DNA from: Triticum aestivum
Lineage: Eukaryota > Streptophyta > Magnoliopsida > Poales > Poaceae
DNA length: 64,000 bases
Direction: 5' to 3'
Assembly: GCF_018294505.1 (NCBI RefSeq)
Contig: NC_057812.1
Location: forward strand, 64,829,806-64,893,805
Each line of letters starts with the position of its first letter. Positions within the stretch are counted from its first letter, which is position 1. Positions 23,936 to 35,463 of the stretch are shown piece by piece. Below the pieces are notes generated by a model. The model did not search any database and was not told the DNA's origin. It saw only the letters and a list, made by a program, of their open reading frames with translations. A program made the position numbers and the translations under genes.

Positions 23936-24410
23936 TGTCGGTGTCAAAACTGGCGGATCTCGGGTAGGGGGTCCCAAACTGTGCATTTAGGATCGATGGT
24001 AACAGGAGACAGGGGACACGATGTTACCCAGGTTCGAGCCCTCTCTATGGAGGTAATACCCTACTTCCTGCTTGATTGATCATGATGATATGAGTATTAC
24101 AAGAGTTGATATACCACGAGATCGTAGAGGCTAAACCCTAAAAGCTAGCATATGGTATGATTGTTGTATATCTATCGACTAGCCTGACCCTAGTTTATAT
24201 AATGCACCAGAGGTCTAGGATAACATGAGTCCTAGCCAAATACGCCGGAGGGGAGGAGTCCTTGTCTTGATCACCAAGTCTTGTGAAATCTTCCTTGTAT
24301 GCGGAAGTTGTCCAGACTGGCCCATGAGTATACGGCCATGGGGGTGCTCGGCCCAATCTAACAGATCGGGAGATGACGTGGTGAGTACTCCCTAGTACAA
24401 GACACCGTCA
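23936..24410 (-). repeat. 5' LTR of the 14363-24410 element
   Basis: 475 bp, TGTCGG...CCGTCA, followed on the right by the CCGAG duplication. Read on the minus strand it leads into the primer-binding region TTGGTGCTTTCATTG. Confidence 0.92.
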
Positions 24411-26819
24411 CCGAGTGCACACCGTGCTCGCCCGCTTGCCCGGCCGCCCTACTTAACCCCTCTCCTTGCCACCTGCCCCGCCTAGGGTTCCCTCTTCATC
24501 TCGCCTCTGCCGCCAGGTGAGAGAGCCACCAGACCCATCGCGCCACCGCCGTCCCGAACGCATCTGAGAGCGCGCCCTCGTTGCCGGCATGCCCTCCGTC
24601 GACCTCCGCCTCACCAACTGTGTCCTTCTTCTTCCCCCTCATCGACTATGTCCACGATGTCAACTACGTGGAGACGGAACACACCACTGCGACGTCTTCT
24701 TCCCCATCTTCAACTCCGGCCATCGTACCTGTTTGATCGCCGCCGTCGCCGTCTCCGTCCACCTCCTGACCAACGGAGCTCACCTCCGAGCTCGTGGTGA
24801 TCACGCGCGTCTCCCCGACCATTTTCCCTTTGGATTGCATGCTTTGTCGTTGTTTGCCATGTTCGCCGAGCCCGCTGTCGTCGGACCTCATCTCCGGCGA
24901 GTGCTCCGACCCCCTCTCGTTTGTTTTGCGTGTCCGGGGAGTTTCCCTCCTCAGCCTCGCCGTAGAGTTTCGTGCCGCGTTTCGCCCATGAGCTCGTGCT
25001 GGTCGAGCGCGTCGCCGCCGCCTCTGTCGCTCGTCGACGTCCGGTGCGGTCAGTTGCCCCTGTGCGTGCAAGATTCTCTGTCGAATCCAACGCGACCCTC
25101 CGCCGCGTCCTTGGGCCACCGGAGACCACTCCGGCGAGCTCCTCCGCCGCTCTGCGCTGCATGCCAGCCGCTCCTCTACTTTCCCCTATTTGGAAGCCAG
25201 CCGCCTAGCCACTGCCATGTGGGACCCAGGAACCCCACCTGCCAGCCACACACCCACACACGCACCCTCTCACATGACACGTGGGACCTGCGGGCCCACA
25301 TGTCATCCTCACGCCCCTGTTTTAAACCCAATCGGCAATATTGTCCATTTTGGGCCTTTCCAGTTAGGGCCATTCCATTTTTGGGCTAGTCCATATGTGG
25401 ACATTTCCTATTAGGGAAACTTGCCGTTTTTGTCTTATTTCATTTAGGGCAGTTTTTCGCTTATAGCATTTGTGGGGATTTTTCTACTGCAACATAGACA
25501 TATTATATATGTTTTTAGGGTAGACAAATCCCACCAATCCAATGGTGGCATTAGTTTTTGCATTTGAGCAAGTTTGCACACATGTCATTTTACATCATGA
25601 TGCTGTTTTGTCATTTTTAGTGATTTAATTCAAACATGCTATGAGGTTGATTGGCACATGGATAGCTTCATTTTGATGCCTACGCCATGCTAGATTTTAT
25701 TAGCTATCATGAATCTGTTTCTGCCATGTATGATTTTCCACCAAGTCTGAAAACCTGTTTTATAACAATTGCCATGTTTGCATGGGTGCTATCATCATTT
25801 ATGTAGGTCTTTGTATCAAGTTCAGTAAGGGAGTTTTGTTAAGTGCATTTAGTACTATCATGCCATGATCTTGTGTAATGCAATATGTTCCTGTACCATA
25901 AAGTTTACTAGGCTTAAACTTTGCAACCTAATGCTGTTCTGCCACGATCTATGGATTTCTACTAAGTCTGATGAACTTTTATCTTTTGCACTTTTGCCAT
26001 GCTATTTTGAACAGGTTCTAGTGAGTTCTAGCAGTAGCTCAGTGTTCATGAATTGTAGAACTTCACATGTACTTCATTGCCATGTGTTTTCTTGCCATGT
26101 TTGGGTGTTGTAGCAAGTTTAAACTTGTCATCCTTGTTGGTATGTTGTTGTTAATCGCAGATTTGCATCATCCTGTTTTGCTTGTCATTTGCAAACCGTG
26201 CATCTGTTTCCGGTGATCCTTATATCGATTTTGACCAAAATCACCTCATCTTTCCAGCGGCATACTTGTTTTGACAAGTTGATGCCATGATCATCTTTTC
26301 CCTTCCGGTGTACCCATATGCATTGCACATCATACCTTGCATTTCATGCCATGTCTTGCATCATGTTGATTGTGCATTGCACCGTGATTGATTGTTGTTT
26401 CGTTGCTTGTGTTGTTGCTTTGGGTAGAGCCGGGAGACGAGTTCGTGAACAAGGAACCTGTTGAGTACGCTAACAAGGAGCAAGATTTCGACAACTCGGA
26501 GAACTTTGCAGGCAAGATGACCATTACCCTCGATATCACATCTATCTTCGCTTGCTAGTTTTTTGTTTTATAGCTATGTTGCACTACCTACCACTTGTTT
26601 ATCATGCCTCCCATATTGCCATGTCAAGCCTCTAGCCCACCTTCCTAGCAAACCATTGTTTGGCTAAGTTACCGCTTTTGCTCAGCCCTTCTTATAGCGT
26701 TGCTAGTTGCAGGTGCCTTGCAGGTTGTTCCATGTTGGAACACGGATATGTTGGGATATCACAATATCTCTTATTTTAATTAATGCATCTATATACTTGT
26801 CAAAGTTTGGAAGGCTTGG

Positions 26820-27291
26820 TTAGGGAGTCCTGGATTAGGGGGTCTCCGGACAGCCGGACTATATCCTTCGGCCGGACTGTTGGACTATGAAGATATAAGA
26901 TTGAAGACTTCGTCCTGTGTCCGGATGGGACTCTCCTTGGCATGGAAGGTAAGCTAGGAAATACGGATATGTAGATCTCCTCCCTTGTAACTGACTCTGT
27001 GTAACCCTAGCCCGCTCCGGTGTCTATATAAACCGGAGGGTTTAGTCCGTAGGACAACAGACAATCATACCGTAGGCTAGCTTCTAGGGTTTAGCCTCTA
27101 TGATCTCGTGGTAGATCAACTCTTGTAATACTCATATCATCAAGAACAATCAAGCAGGACGTAGGGTATTACCTCCATCAAGAGGGCCCGAACCTGGGTA
27201 AAACATCGTGTCCCCTGCCTCCTGTTACCATCCACCTTAGACGCACAGTTCGGGACCCCCTACCCGAGATCCGCCGGTTTTGACACCGACA
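26820..27291 (+). repeat. 5' LTR of the truncated element
   Basis: 472 bp. It differs from the neighbouring LTR at 27934 in family-specific stretches (for example GATTGTTCTTGATGATATGAG against GATTAATATTGATGATATGGG on the complement), so the two do not come from one element. Confidence 0.85.
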
Positions 27292-27338
27292 TTGGTGCTT
27301 TCATTGAGAGTTCCACTATGTCTTCACCGTAAGGCTTG

Positions 27339-27922
27339 ATGGCTCTTTCGATCATCGGTAGCGGTGCAGTCCAAGGTGAGGTTTTCCTCCCCGGACAGAT
27401 CTTTGTTTCGGCGGCTTCGCACTGTGGGCCAATTCGCATGGCCATCTGGAGCAGATCGAGAGCTACGCCCCTAGCCATCAGGTTAGATTCGGAAACTTAA
27501 ACTACACTGCCGATATCCACGGAGGCTTGATCTTCGACGGATTCGAGCCCATGTCAGGTGCGCCACACAATCATGACGAGCATGACGTAACTCTGCCGTC
27601 GGACAGTACTCAGGGGATTGCATCTTCAACTACTCCAGCCGTCAATCCGGAGCAAATCACGCCATCTGAGAGCGGAGGGATAGACCCCGCCATGGAGGTC
27701 GCACTCTCAGCAGCGGTAGAGCCGGATACTGACTTCACCCCTTACGAGAGTTGTGTCACCGAACCACTAGATTGGTCTCCAACCACGGACTCCGAGCCAC
27801 CTACATCCATGCCCATCGAATCCGACTGGGCGCCGATCATGGAGTTCACCCCCGCGGATATCTTTCAGCACTCGCCTTTCAGCGATGTGCTAAATTCATT
27901 AAGGTCTCTCTCCTTGTGCTAA
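27339..27922 (+). pseudogene. Partial gag-like gene
   Basis: Starts MALSIIGSGAVQGEVFLPGQIF and matches the gag-like ORF at 60445-61482. A one-base deletion near 27409 shifts the frame. The rest is read from about 27425 (LNYTADIHGG..DGFEP, SDWAPIMEF, DIFQHSPFSDVLNSLRSLSL). It ends at a TAA created by the rearranged junction. Related copies continue with LPGGSWPNYV, which is lost here. Gag assignment rests on position after the primer site. Confidence 0.7.
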
Positions 27923-27933
27923 ATTCATTAAGG

Positions 27934-28401
27934 TGTCAAAACCGGCGGATCTCGGGTAGGGGGTCCCGAACTGTGCGTCTAGGCCGGATGGTAACAGGAG
28001 GCAGGGGACACAATGTTTTACCAAGGTTCGGGCCCTCTTGATGGAGGTAAAACCCTACATCCTGCTTGATTAATATTGATGATATGGGTAGTACAAGAGT
28101 AGATCTACCACGAGATCAGAGAGGCTAAACCCTAGAAGCTAGCCTATGGTATGATTGTTTGTTCGTCCTATGGACTAAAACCCTCCGGTTTATATAGACA
28201 CCGGAGAGGGCTAGGGTTACACAGAGTCGGTTACAATGGGAGGAGATCTACATATCCGTATTGCCAAGCTTGCCTTCCACTCCAAGGTAAGTCCCATCCG
28301 GACACGGGACGAAGTCTTCAATCTTGCATCTTCATAGTCCAAGAGTCCGGCCAAAGGTTATAGTCCGGCTATCCGGACACCCCTAATCCAGGACGCCCTC
28401 A
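27934..28401 (-). repeat. 3' LTR of the 27934-62003 element, end-truncated
   Basis: Begins GGTGTCAAAACC, where the intact partner begins TGTTGGTGTCAAAACC, so about 4-6 terminal bases are lost at the junction. It ends GACGCCCTCA at 28401. Confidence 0.88.
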
Positions 28402-31400
28402 GTAGCCCCTGAACCAGGCTTCAATGGCGACGAGTCCGGCGCGTAGATTGTCTTCGGCATTGCAAGGCGGGTTCCTCCTTCGAATACTTCATATAAGATT
28501 TTGAACACTAGGATAGTGTCTGGCTCTGCAAAATAAGTTCCACATACTGTCGTAGAGAGAATAACATTTACAAAAATCTTAATCTGCTGACATGTTTTGG
28601 CAACATGACATTATGCCATGGCCCGGTGCTTATTCGAACCATTTTTCTTCAACCAGCTCCACACATGACGCGAGGCGGTTTCATGACACGTCTAGTCAAA
28701 GCAGAGATCGTGTTCCCCCAATTACGGGATTCTCATTAATACGGTCGTGGGTAACCCAACCGTGTCTAGGACTCCTAGATTATAGGCAAGTCCCAAATGT
28801 CTACGAAGAGGACGCTTGATATTCACCCTCTTTATAAAGGGACAAGGCTTTTACTTTTTCCCCCGTGTTCAATCGAATCATTCCCCCGCCTCGAGTTCTA
28901 ACAGCCAAAGCCCAGGTCAGGTGCTCCGGATCTTCAATCATATTCGGATCTAGCCTTCAAGGCCGATGGATGCCCTCCTTCGTTACGGAAGAAGACATCA
29001 AGAAGTTAATGGAGGCCAGATACCTGACCACCGAGGTTTCGCATCGGCTGCCTGCCTGAGGGAAGGTCGTCCCTACCCCTGAACCCAACGAAGAAGTCGT
29101 GTTCATCTCCCACTTCCTCCGAGGACTAGTCCTCACTCTGGGTCCCTTCGTTAGGGGGTTGATGTTTTTTTACGGGCTAGATTTCCATGATCTAGCTCCG
29201 GACTCCTTTCTCCACATCTTGACATTTATTGTCGTGTGTGAGGCCTTCCTCCGCATTACCCCTCACTTCGGCCTGTGGCTCAAGACCTTTGAAGTGAAGC
29301 TGAAGATGATCGAGGGGCAACATGCACCGTGCGGAGGCGCGTCAATAAGCAAGATGGCAGGAGCTCCGTGGCCGAAAGGTTCCTTTCTAGAGGTGTTCGG
29401 ATTATGGCAACAGGAGTGGTTTTACATCACGGCTCCTAGAAGTGCCAAGTGGGCAGCTGCCCCCGCTTTCCGCTCGGGCCCCCCACCACAACTGATGTCA
29501 TGGATTAGCAGAGGACTGAGCTGGGGTCCCGCCAAGGACGTGCCTATACTGCAAAGCCGCATTCAAGATCTCTTCGAGGGAGATTTTAATTTGGTTGTGG
29601 TAGTGCAAGTTATGCTGGTTCGTCGAGTCCAACCCTGCAAATGCCGACCCCTCCGCATGTGGGAGTTCAACCCAGAAGGGCCGCGTACTATTCAGAATTT
29701 CCTCGGCTGACGCACGAGGAGATGTACAAATCATTCTTCGGACCCCAAATAGAGTGTCCGGATACTACCGAGGACGTGGGCCTGAGCAGCAACCGTACCG
29801 CCGACCAAGTAAGTAGTCCTTTAGCCAAACACATCGTCTCTTATTTACCACGACGTCATTCTGAGAAATCGCTCTTTGACCAGTACTGGATAACAAAGGC
29901 GAAGATGATTCGGTGTTCGCCCCCCCTTCCTGAGGGTTTGGAAAATCTGGTACTGGAAAAGATGCTCGAGCTAGCACCTTGCCCGGAGCTCTCAAAGGAA
30001 GACAAAGGGGGAATAATGGGGGCGAAAGCGGGCCTCCATTGCTACCTATTCCAACCGAGGGAATGAGCACCTCCGTGAGGGAGGATAACCGAGGGGAGGA
30101 ATCAGACATTCTCTCACCCCGGGGAAGGAAGAGGACTACCTTTGAAGATCCGGAAACCAAGGTTTCCAAGCGGGAGAAGAAATCTCCACCAGAGGGTCCT
30201 GCCTTGGAGGGTGCTCTTGCCGCACAAAGTCCGCGCAGGTATCAGCCCTCCAACGATCTGTAAGTTATCAAAAAGTACTTTAATAGTGGAGATATACTAC
30301 CTTACCTCTGAGGAAAATAACCAAAGTATTTATTGTAGTTCGGATCTTAGCCCTTCTCAGTAGAGCTCGTCTTCGGGGGATCTTCTTCCAGAGATGATGG
30401 AGAGCGAAACGCCTCCCCCCAGACTCCTCCGCTCAAGAAGCGGGCGATCTTGGAGTGTCGTCATGGAGGGCCTCTCCGTATCCGGCGAGGCCAGAAGGTA
30501 ATCCTATAGTCACCCGATGTCTCCAGTGCCCGGCTCTCGAAGAGAGAAAACAGAAGAGTCCGACACCGTCTGGTATGCGGTCGGATGTACTGAGAGAGCT
30601 GTTGGAGCGAGCGGCCATCTTAGAACAACACCGTAAATAGATGGGTACGGTGATGGAAAGGATCTCATCCGCCGAAACCGGGTTGCATGATGCCTTTATG
30701 AGTCTACTAACGGGCTTTGAGGTACGTAAAATGATCTACATTTGTGATGTTACCGCACATTTTTAGGTGTGCCCTGTGTAGATAGTAGCCCCTGAGACTC
30801 TGGTTGTCGCCGAAAATGACGGCAAACAGAGGATCGTAGTCCCAGGTAATAACCATACCGCTTTGATGTGCAGGTAGCGGGAGCTCCGGTGGCTAGCTGG
30901 ACTCATGAATTTGCCGGACTGAAGCGGCAACTGGATGCGACGGATGCCGACATCGAGCTTGTTAACAAGAGGCTTGACGAGGCACATGGTAAGTGTTATT
31001 TTTCGGTGAATGCCACATAGTAAGAGCAACATGATGCCAGCATCTTTAATATGTTGTGACTGCAGATGGAGCTGCCACCATGGAAACCTTGCGGGTAGAA
31101 CTTGCCCGAGCCAAGGAACAAGCTGTTGGAAATATGCCCTAGAGGCAATAATAAAATGGTTATTATTATATTTCTTTGTTCATGATAATTGTCTATTGTT
31201 CATGCTATAATTGTGTTATCCGGAAATCGTAATACATGTGTGAATACATAGACCACAACACATCCCTAGTGAGCCTCTAGTTGACTAGCTCGTTGATCAA
31301 AAGATAGTCATGGTTTCCTGACTATGGACATTGGATGTCATTGATAACGGGATCACATCATTAGGAGAATGATGTGATGGAGAAGAACCAATCCTAAGCA

Positions 31401-32928
31401 TAGCTCAAAGATCGTGTAGTTCGTTTGCTATATCTTTTCTGAATGTCAAGTATCATTTCCTTAGACCATGAGATTGTGCAACTCCCGGATACCGTAGGAG
31501 TGCCTTGGGTGTGCCAAACGTCACAACATAACCGGGTGACTATAAAGGTACATTACAGGTATCTCCAAAAGTGTCTGTTGGGTTGGCATGAATCGAGACT
31601 GGGATTTGTCACTCCGTATGACGGAGAGGTATCTCTGGGCCCACTCGGTAATGCATCATCATAATGAGCTCAATGTGATCAAGTGGTTGATCACGGGATC
31701 ATGCATTACGGTACGAGTAAAGTGACTTGCCGGTAATGAGACTGACCAAGGTATTGGGATACCGACGATCGAGACTCGGGCAAGTAACGTACCAATTGAC
31801 AAAGGGAATTGTATACGGATTGATTGAATCCTCGACATCGTGGTTCATCCGATGAGATCATCCTGGAGAATGTGGGAGCCAACATGGGTATCCAGATCCC
31901 GCTGTTGGTTATTGACCGGAGAGTCGTCTCGGTCATGTATGCATGTCTCCCGAACCCGTAGGGTCTACACACTTAAGGTTCGATGATGCTAGGGTTGTTA
32001 GGAAGACTTGTATGTGATTACCGAATGTTGTTCGGAGTCCCGGATGAGATCCCGGACGTCCAGAGGAGTTCCGGAATGGTCCGGAGGTAAAGATTTATAT
32101 ATGGGGAGTTGTCATACGGTCGCCGGAAAGGTTCGGGGGCATATCGGTATTGTACCGGGGCCACCGGAGGGCTTCCGGGGGTCCACCGGGAGGGGCCACC
32201 TCTTCCGGAGGGCCTTATGGGTTGTATGGAGAAGGGAACCAGCCCAAGTGGGCTGGGGCGCCACACCCCCCCCTAGGGCCCATGCGCCTAGGGTTGGGGG
32301 GAAACCCTAAAGGGGGCGCCCCCTTGCTTGGGGGGCAAGCCCCCCTCCCCTTGGCCGCCGCCCCCCCTCTAGATCTCATCTAGAGGAGGCCGGTGTAACA
32401 CCCCGGATGTAACTTTCCCAATTTGTACTCCAACTCTTGCCGTTTCCGGCATTAAGTTATATTTATTTCCTTGGGTTCGGGTTTTTGTCTCCGTGTGTTG
32501 TTGTCGTTGTCATGCATCTCATATCATGTCATCATGTGCATTGCATTTGCATACGTGTTCATCTCATGCATTTGAGCATTTTCCCCGTTGTCCGTTTTGC
32601 ATTCCGGCGCTTCGTTCTCCTCCGGTGGTCATTTCTAGATTTCTTTCATGTTTGGGGATTAAACATTTCTGGATTGGACCGAGACTTGCCAAGCGGCCTT
32701 GGTTTACTACCGGTAGACCGCCTGTCAAGTTTCGTATCATTTGGACTTCGTTTGATACTCCAACGGTTAACTGAGGGACCGAAAAGGCCTCATGTGTGTT
32801 GCAGCCCAACACCCCTCCAATTTGGCCCAAAAACCCACCTAACTCCACTCCATCATCTAGAGCATTCGATCACGATCGCGTGGCCGAAAACCGCACCTCA
32901 TTTGGACTCTCCTAGCTCCCTCTATGCC

Positions 32929-32937
32929 TATATATAG
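32929..32937 (+). promoter_or_regulatory. TATA box of chromovirus 5' LTR
   Basis: TATATATAG between CTATGCC and ACCCCC, in a GC-rich setting about 535 bp into the LTR. The equivalent box lies at 46800-46808 in the 3' LTR. Confidence 0.6.
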
Positions 32938-35463
32938 ACCCCCTCCTTCAAATTCGCGGTTCCACTCTCCCCTAACCCCAGATCCATCCACCGCCGCCGC
33001 CGGACGTGTCCGGAGCGGGCCGGACAACGTCCGCCGCCGCCCGTGCCCACTAGCGCGCTGCCACGTGGACGCCGCGGCCCGCTCGGCCCACGGGGAGCCC
33101 GCCCCGGGCCGGATCGGGCCCGAGCCGCCCCGCGCCTCGCGCCTCCTCCGTCCCCGCGCGCCATTGCCGGCCTCGCTGCACCGACCGGTGACCGCCGCCC
33201 CGCCACTCTACGCCTCCGCCACCAAGCTCGACGCCGGCAGCCCCGCGCCCCGCGACGCGACGCCCCACCTCCGTGAAGCTCCGGGCGACCGCCTCCTCGT
33301 CGCCGGCGGCCTCTCCGGCGAGAGATCCGGCCGCTGCGGCTCCTTTTTTTTCCGGCGGTCCTCGAGCTGCTACAGTGCCCCGACCGCGCCTTGGTTTCCG
33401 TGCAAACCCTAGATCTGTCCCGGAGAGGTTGATTTTTTTCACTAAGTCCCGGATATTTTCAGTTCAAGTGCTCCTGTTCTCGGCTCCGTAACTTTGCATC
33501 CGTAGCTCCGATTCGTGCATATAGCATATCAAAATGTTCACCTCAGAGAGTACATCATTTCATTCCATAGCATCATTTTCATTTGAGTTCATCTTGATGC
33601 CCGAAATGCTGTTAGAAGAGGGCTACTTGAGTTAATTGTCAGATCTGCTACTCCGTTTAGCACTTTTGTCATTTTTGCCATGATTAATGTGTGCATGCTA
33701 TGACCTGATGCTCTACATGTGTTTTGTTAAGGGTTTTGTCATCTTTCTTTAGGTGCAACCCATGTATTTTTAGGATGTGTGTGGTGACTAGTGCAAGCTT
33801 GCAAAGTGGTGCACTTGCTAATTCTTTTTTCAGGGACTTAGTAATATCACTAAGTCCTGGAGCTGTTCATCTCATGATGCCATATGTTCATGTTGTTTCC
33901 TAGTGATCCGTGCCTCTTTTTAGGATGATAAGTAAGGATGTTTTGTTAATATTGTAGTGCTCTATCCATCCATGTCTTTTTTTGCAATTATGGAGCACCC
34001 TAGATTGAGTCAATCAAGCTCTACTTTTGCTACTTTGTGAATCTCGACAGATTGTCAACTTGTTTGCAATTTTGCCGGTGATGTTGTAGTTGATCCGTGC
34101 GTGCTATGCTATTGTTCTTGCCATGTCTACCTTGAATTTTGTGCCTTCTTGATGGATGCATGCTTGTATTGCCATGACTTGCACCGTAGTGAGTGCATCA
34201 AGCTCGTAAACATGCCTACTTGAGTTATATTTCAGCATGTGTCAGTTTTCACTAAGTCTAAAAACTGATTATGTTTTTGCTATGTTCACATGCTTGCAAT
34301 TGTATTTTATGATCCATTTTGGCTCAAGGTCACTAAGGGACTTTTCTTAAGCTCTTTGAGTAGCTCCATGCCATGCTTTACTTTGCCATGTTCAGATCCT
34401 GTAGCATGTAGTTTTGTTGCTCCGAAGAGGGCTACCTGATCTGAAATTCCAGACAAGTGTTAATTTCACTAAGTCTGAGATGTGTTTGCCATTTGCATTT
34501 TTGCCATGTTTGTTTGAACCTGTTAATTGATGAATTGGCCGTAGCTCAGTGCTAGACTTTTGTTAAGCATCTTGTAAGCATCCATGCCATGTATTTTTTT
34601 GTCATGTTTGGGTGCTATAGCATGTTCATCTCATTGCATTTAGATGCCTACTTGCTGTAAATCGCAGACCGGTGTCATTTTGAATCGCTTGCCATTTCCA
34701 AACCGTAACTCCGATTCCGGCTTTCTTTATATCGTTTTCAAGCAATTTCATCTCATCTTTCCAGTGGCACACTTGGAATTCTAAGTTGAGGCCAGGTTCA
34801 TGCATTTCCTGTCATATCTTGCATTTTGCATCCCGCATCGCATCCCGCATAGCATATCATCTTTGCATCGTGTTGTTTGAGTTTGCACGTGGTTGATTGT
34901 ATCCTTGTTGCTTGTTTGTCTTGTTTGGGTAGAGCCGGGAGACGAGTTTGCTAACGAGGAGCCCGTTGAGTTTGCTTTCGAGGATCCAGTCAACTCTGAC
35001 AACTGTGCAGGCAAGATGATCATACCCTCGAAATCACTACTATCTTTGCTACGCTAGTTTGCTCGCTCTTTTGCTATGCCATTGCTACGATGCCTAACAC
35101 TTGCTTGCAAACCTCACAAATTGCCATGTCAAACCTCTAACCCACCATGTCCTAGCAAACCGTTGATTGGCTATGTTACCGCTTTGCTCAGCCCCTCTTA
35201 TAGCGTTGCTAGTTGCAGGTGAAGATTGGAGGCCGTTCCTTGTTGGAACATTTATTTACTTGTTGGGATATCATTATATTACTTTGTTATCTTAATGCAT
35301 CTATATACTTGGTAAAGGGTGGAAGGCTCGGCCTCTCGCCTAGTGTTTTGTTCCACTCTTGCCGCCCTAGTTTCCGTCATATCGGTGTTATGTTCCCGGA
35401 TTTTGCGTTCCTTACGCGGTTGGGTTATAATGGGAACCCCTTGACAGTCCGCCTTGAATAAAA

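Larger units (their letters stand above)
14363..24410 (-). mobile_element. Full-length non-autonomous LTR retrotransposon with internal triplication
   Basis: Two LTRs of about 476 bp bound the element, each TG...CA, with 5-bp duplications CCGAG at 14358-14362 and 24411-24415. Orientation is minus: next to the right LTR, read on the minus strand, is the TTGGTGCTTTCATTGAGAG primer-binding-site region, and next to the left LTR is a G-rich polypurine tract (GGTTCAGGGGGCTAC). The interior of about 9.1 kb has no reverse transcriptase, integrase or protease. It carries a 2.1-kb unit three times in tandem, and a 96-codon ORF after the primer site. By eye the LTRs differ at about 27 of 477 positions. 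It looks like a large-derivative element that relies on a partner; the LTR type resembles the Triticeae family often called Fatima, which I cannot confirm. Confidence 0.92.
13486..26819 (+). mobile_element. Chromovirus-type gypsy LTR, truncated, interrupted
   Basis: It begins TGTAACACCCCGGATGTAAC, the same LTR start as the chromovirus at 32394, and follows that LTR's layout: an AT-rich part with repeated TTGCCATG and CACTAAGTCT-like motifs, then the AGAGCCGGGAGACGAGTT block near 26427 and GTTGGGATATCA near 26750. It is split by the 10-kb insertion at 14363-24410 (duplication CCGAG) and stops at 26819, where another LTR begins. About 3.3 kb of LTR remains; roughly the last 1.2 kb of a full LTR is missing. 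Long ORFs here (for example 24589-25389) lie in LTR sequence and are not genes. Confidence 0.82.
26820..27933 (+). mobile_element. Truncated gypsy-type element: 5' LTR, primer site, partial gag
   Basis: The LTR 26820-27291 starts TTAGGGAGTCCTGG (family start TGAGGGAGTCC, one base changed) and ends GACACCGACA. A TATATAAA box lies at 27025-27032. A TTGGTGCTTTCATTGAGAG primer region follows at 27292. About 600 bp of gag-like sequence then breaks off in a duplicated junction against an opposite-strand LTR. No 3' half exists, and no partner for the flanking CTTGG was found. Confidence 0.85.

Noticed and set aside
24589..25389. 266-codon ORF rich in Pro, Arg, Ser and Cys
   Set aside because: It sits in the GC-rich part of the interrupted chromovirus-type LTR; no domain, and similar frames occur in other LTRs.
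27260..27291. Possible tRNA or host gene sequence at the LTR/primer-site boundary
   Set aside because: It is the LTR end followed by the primer-binding region; no tRNA cloverleaf could be drawn.
32924..33442. Several 90-160 codon GC-rich ORFs on both strands after the TATA box of the chromovirus LTR
   Set aside because: Untranslated LTR leader; the frames are disrupted by indels between the two LTRs.
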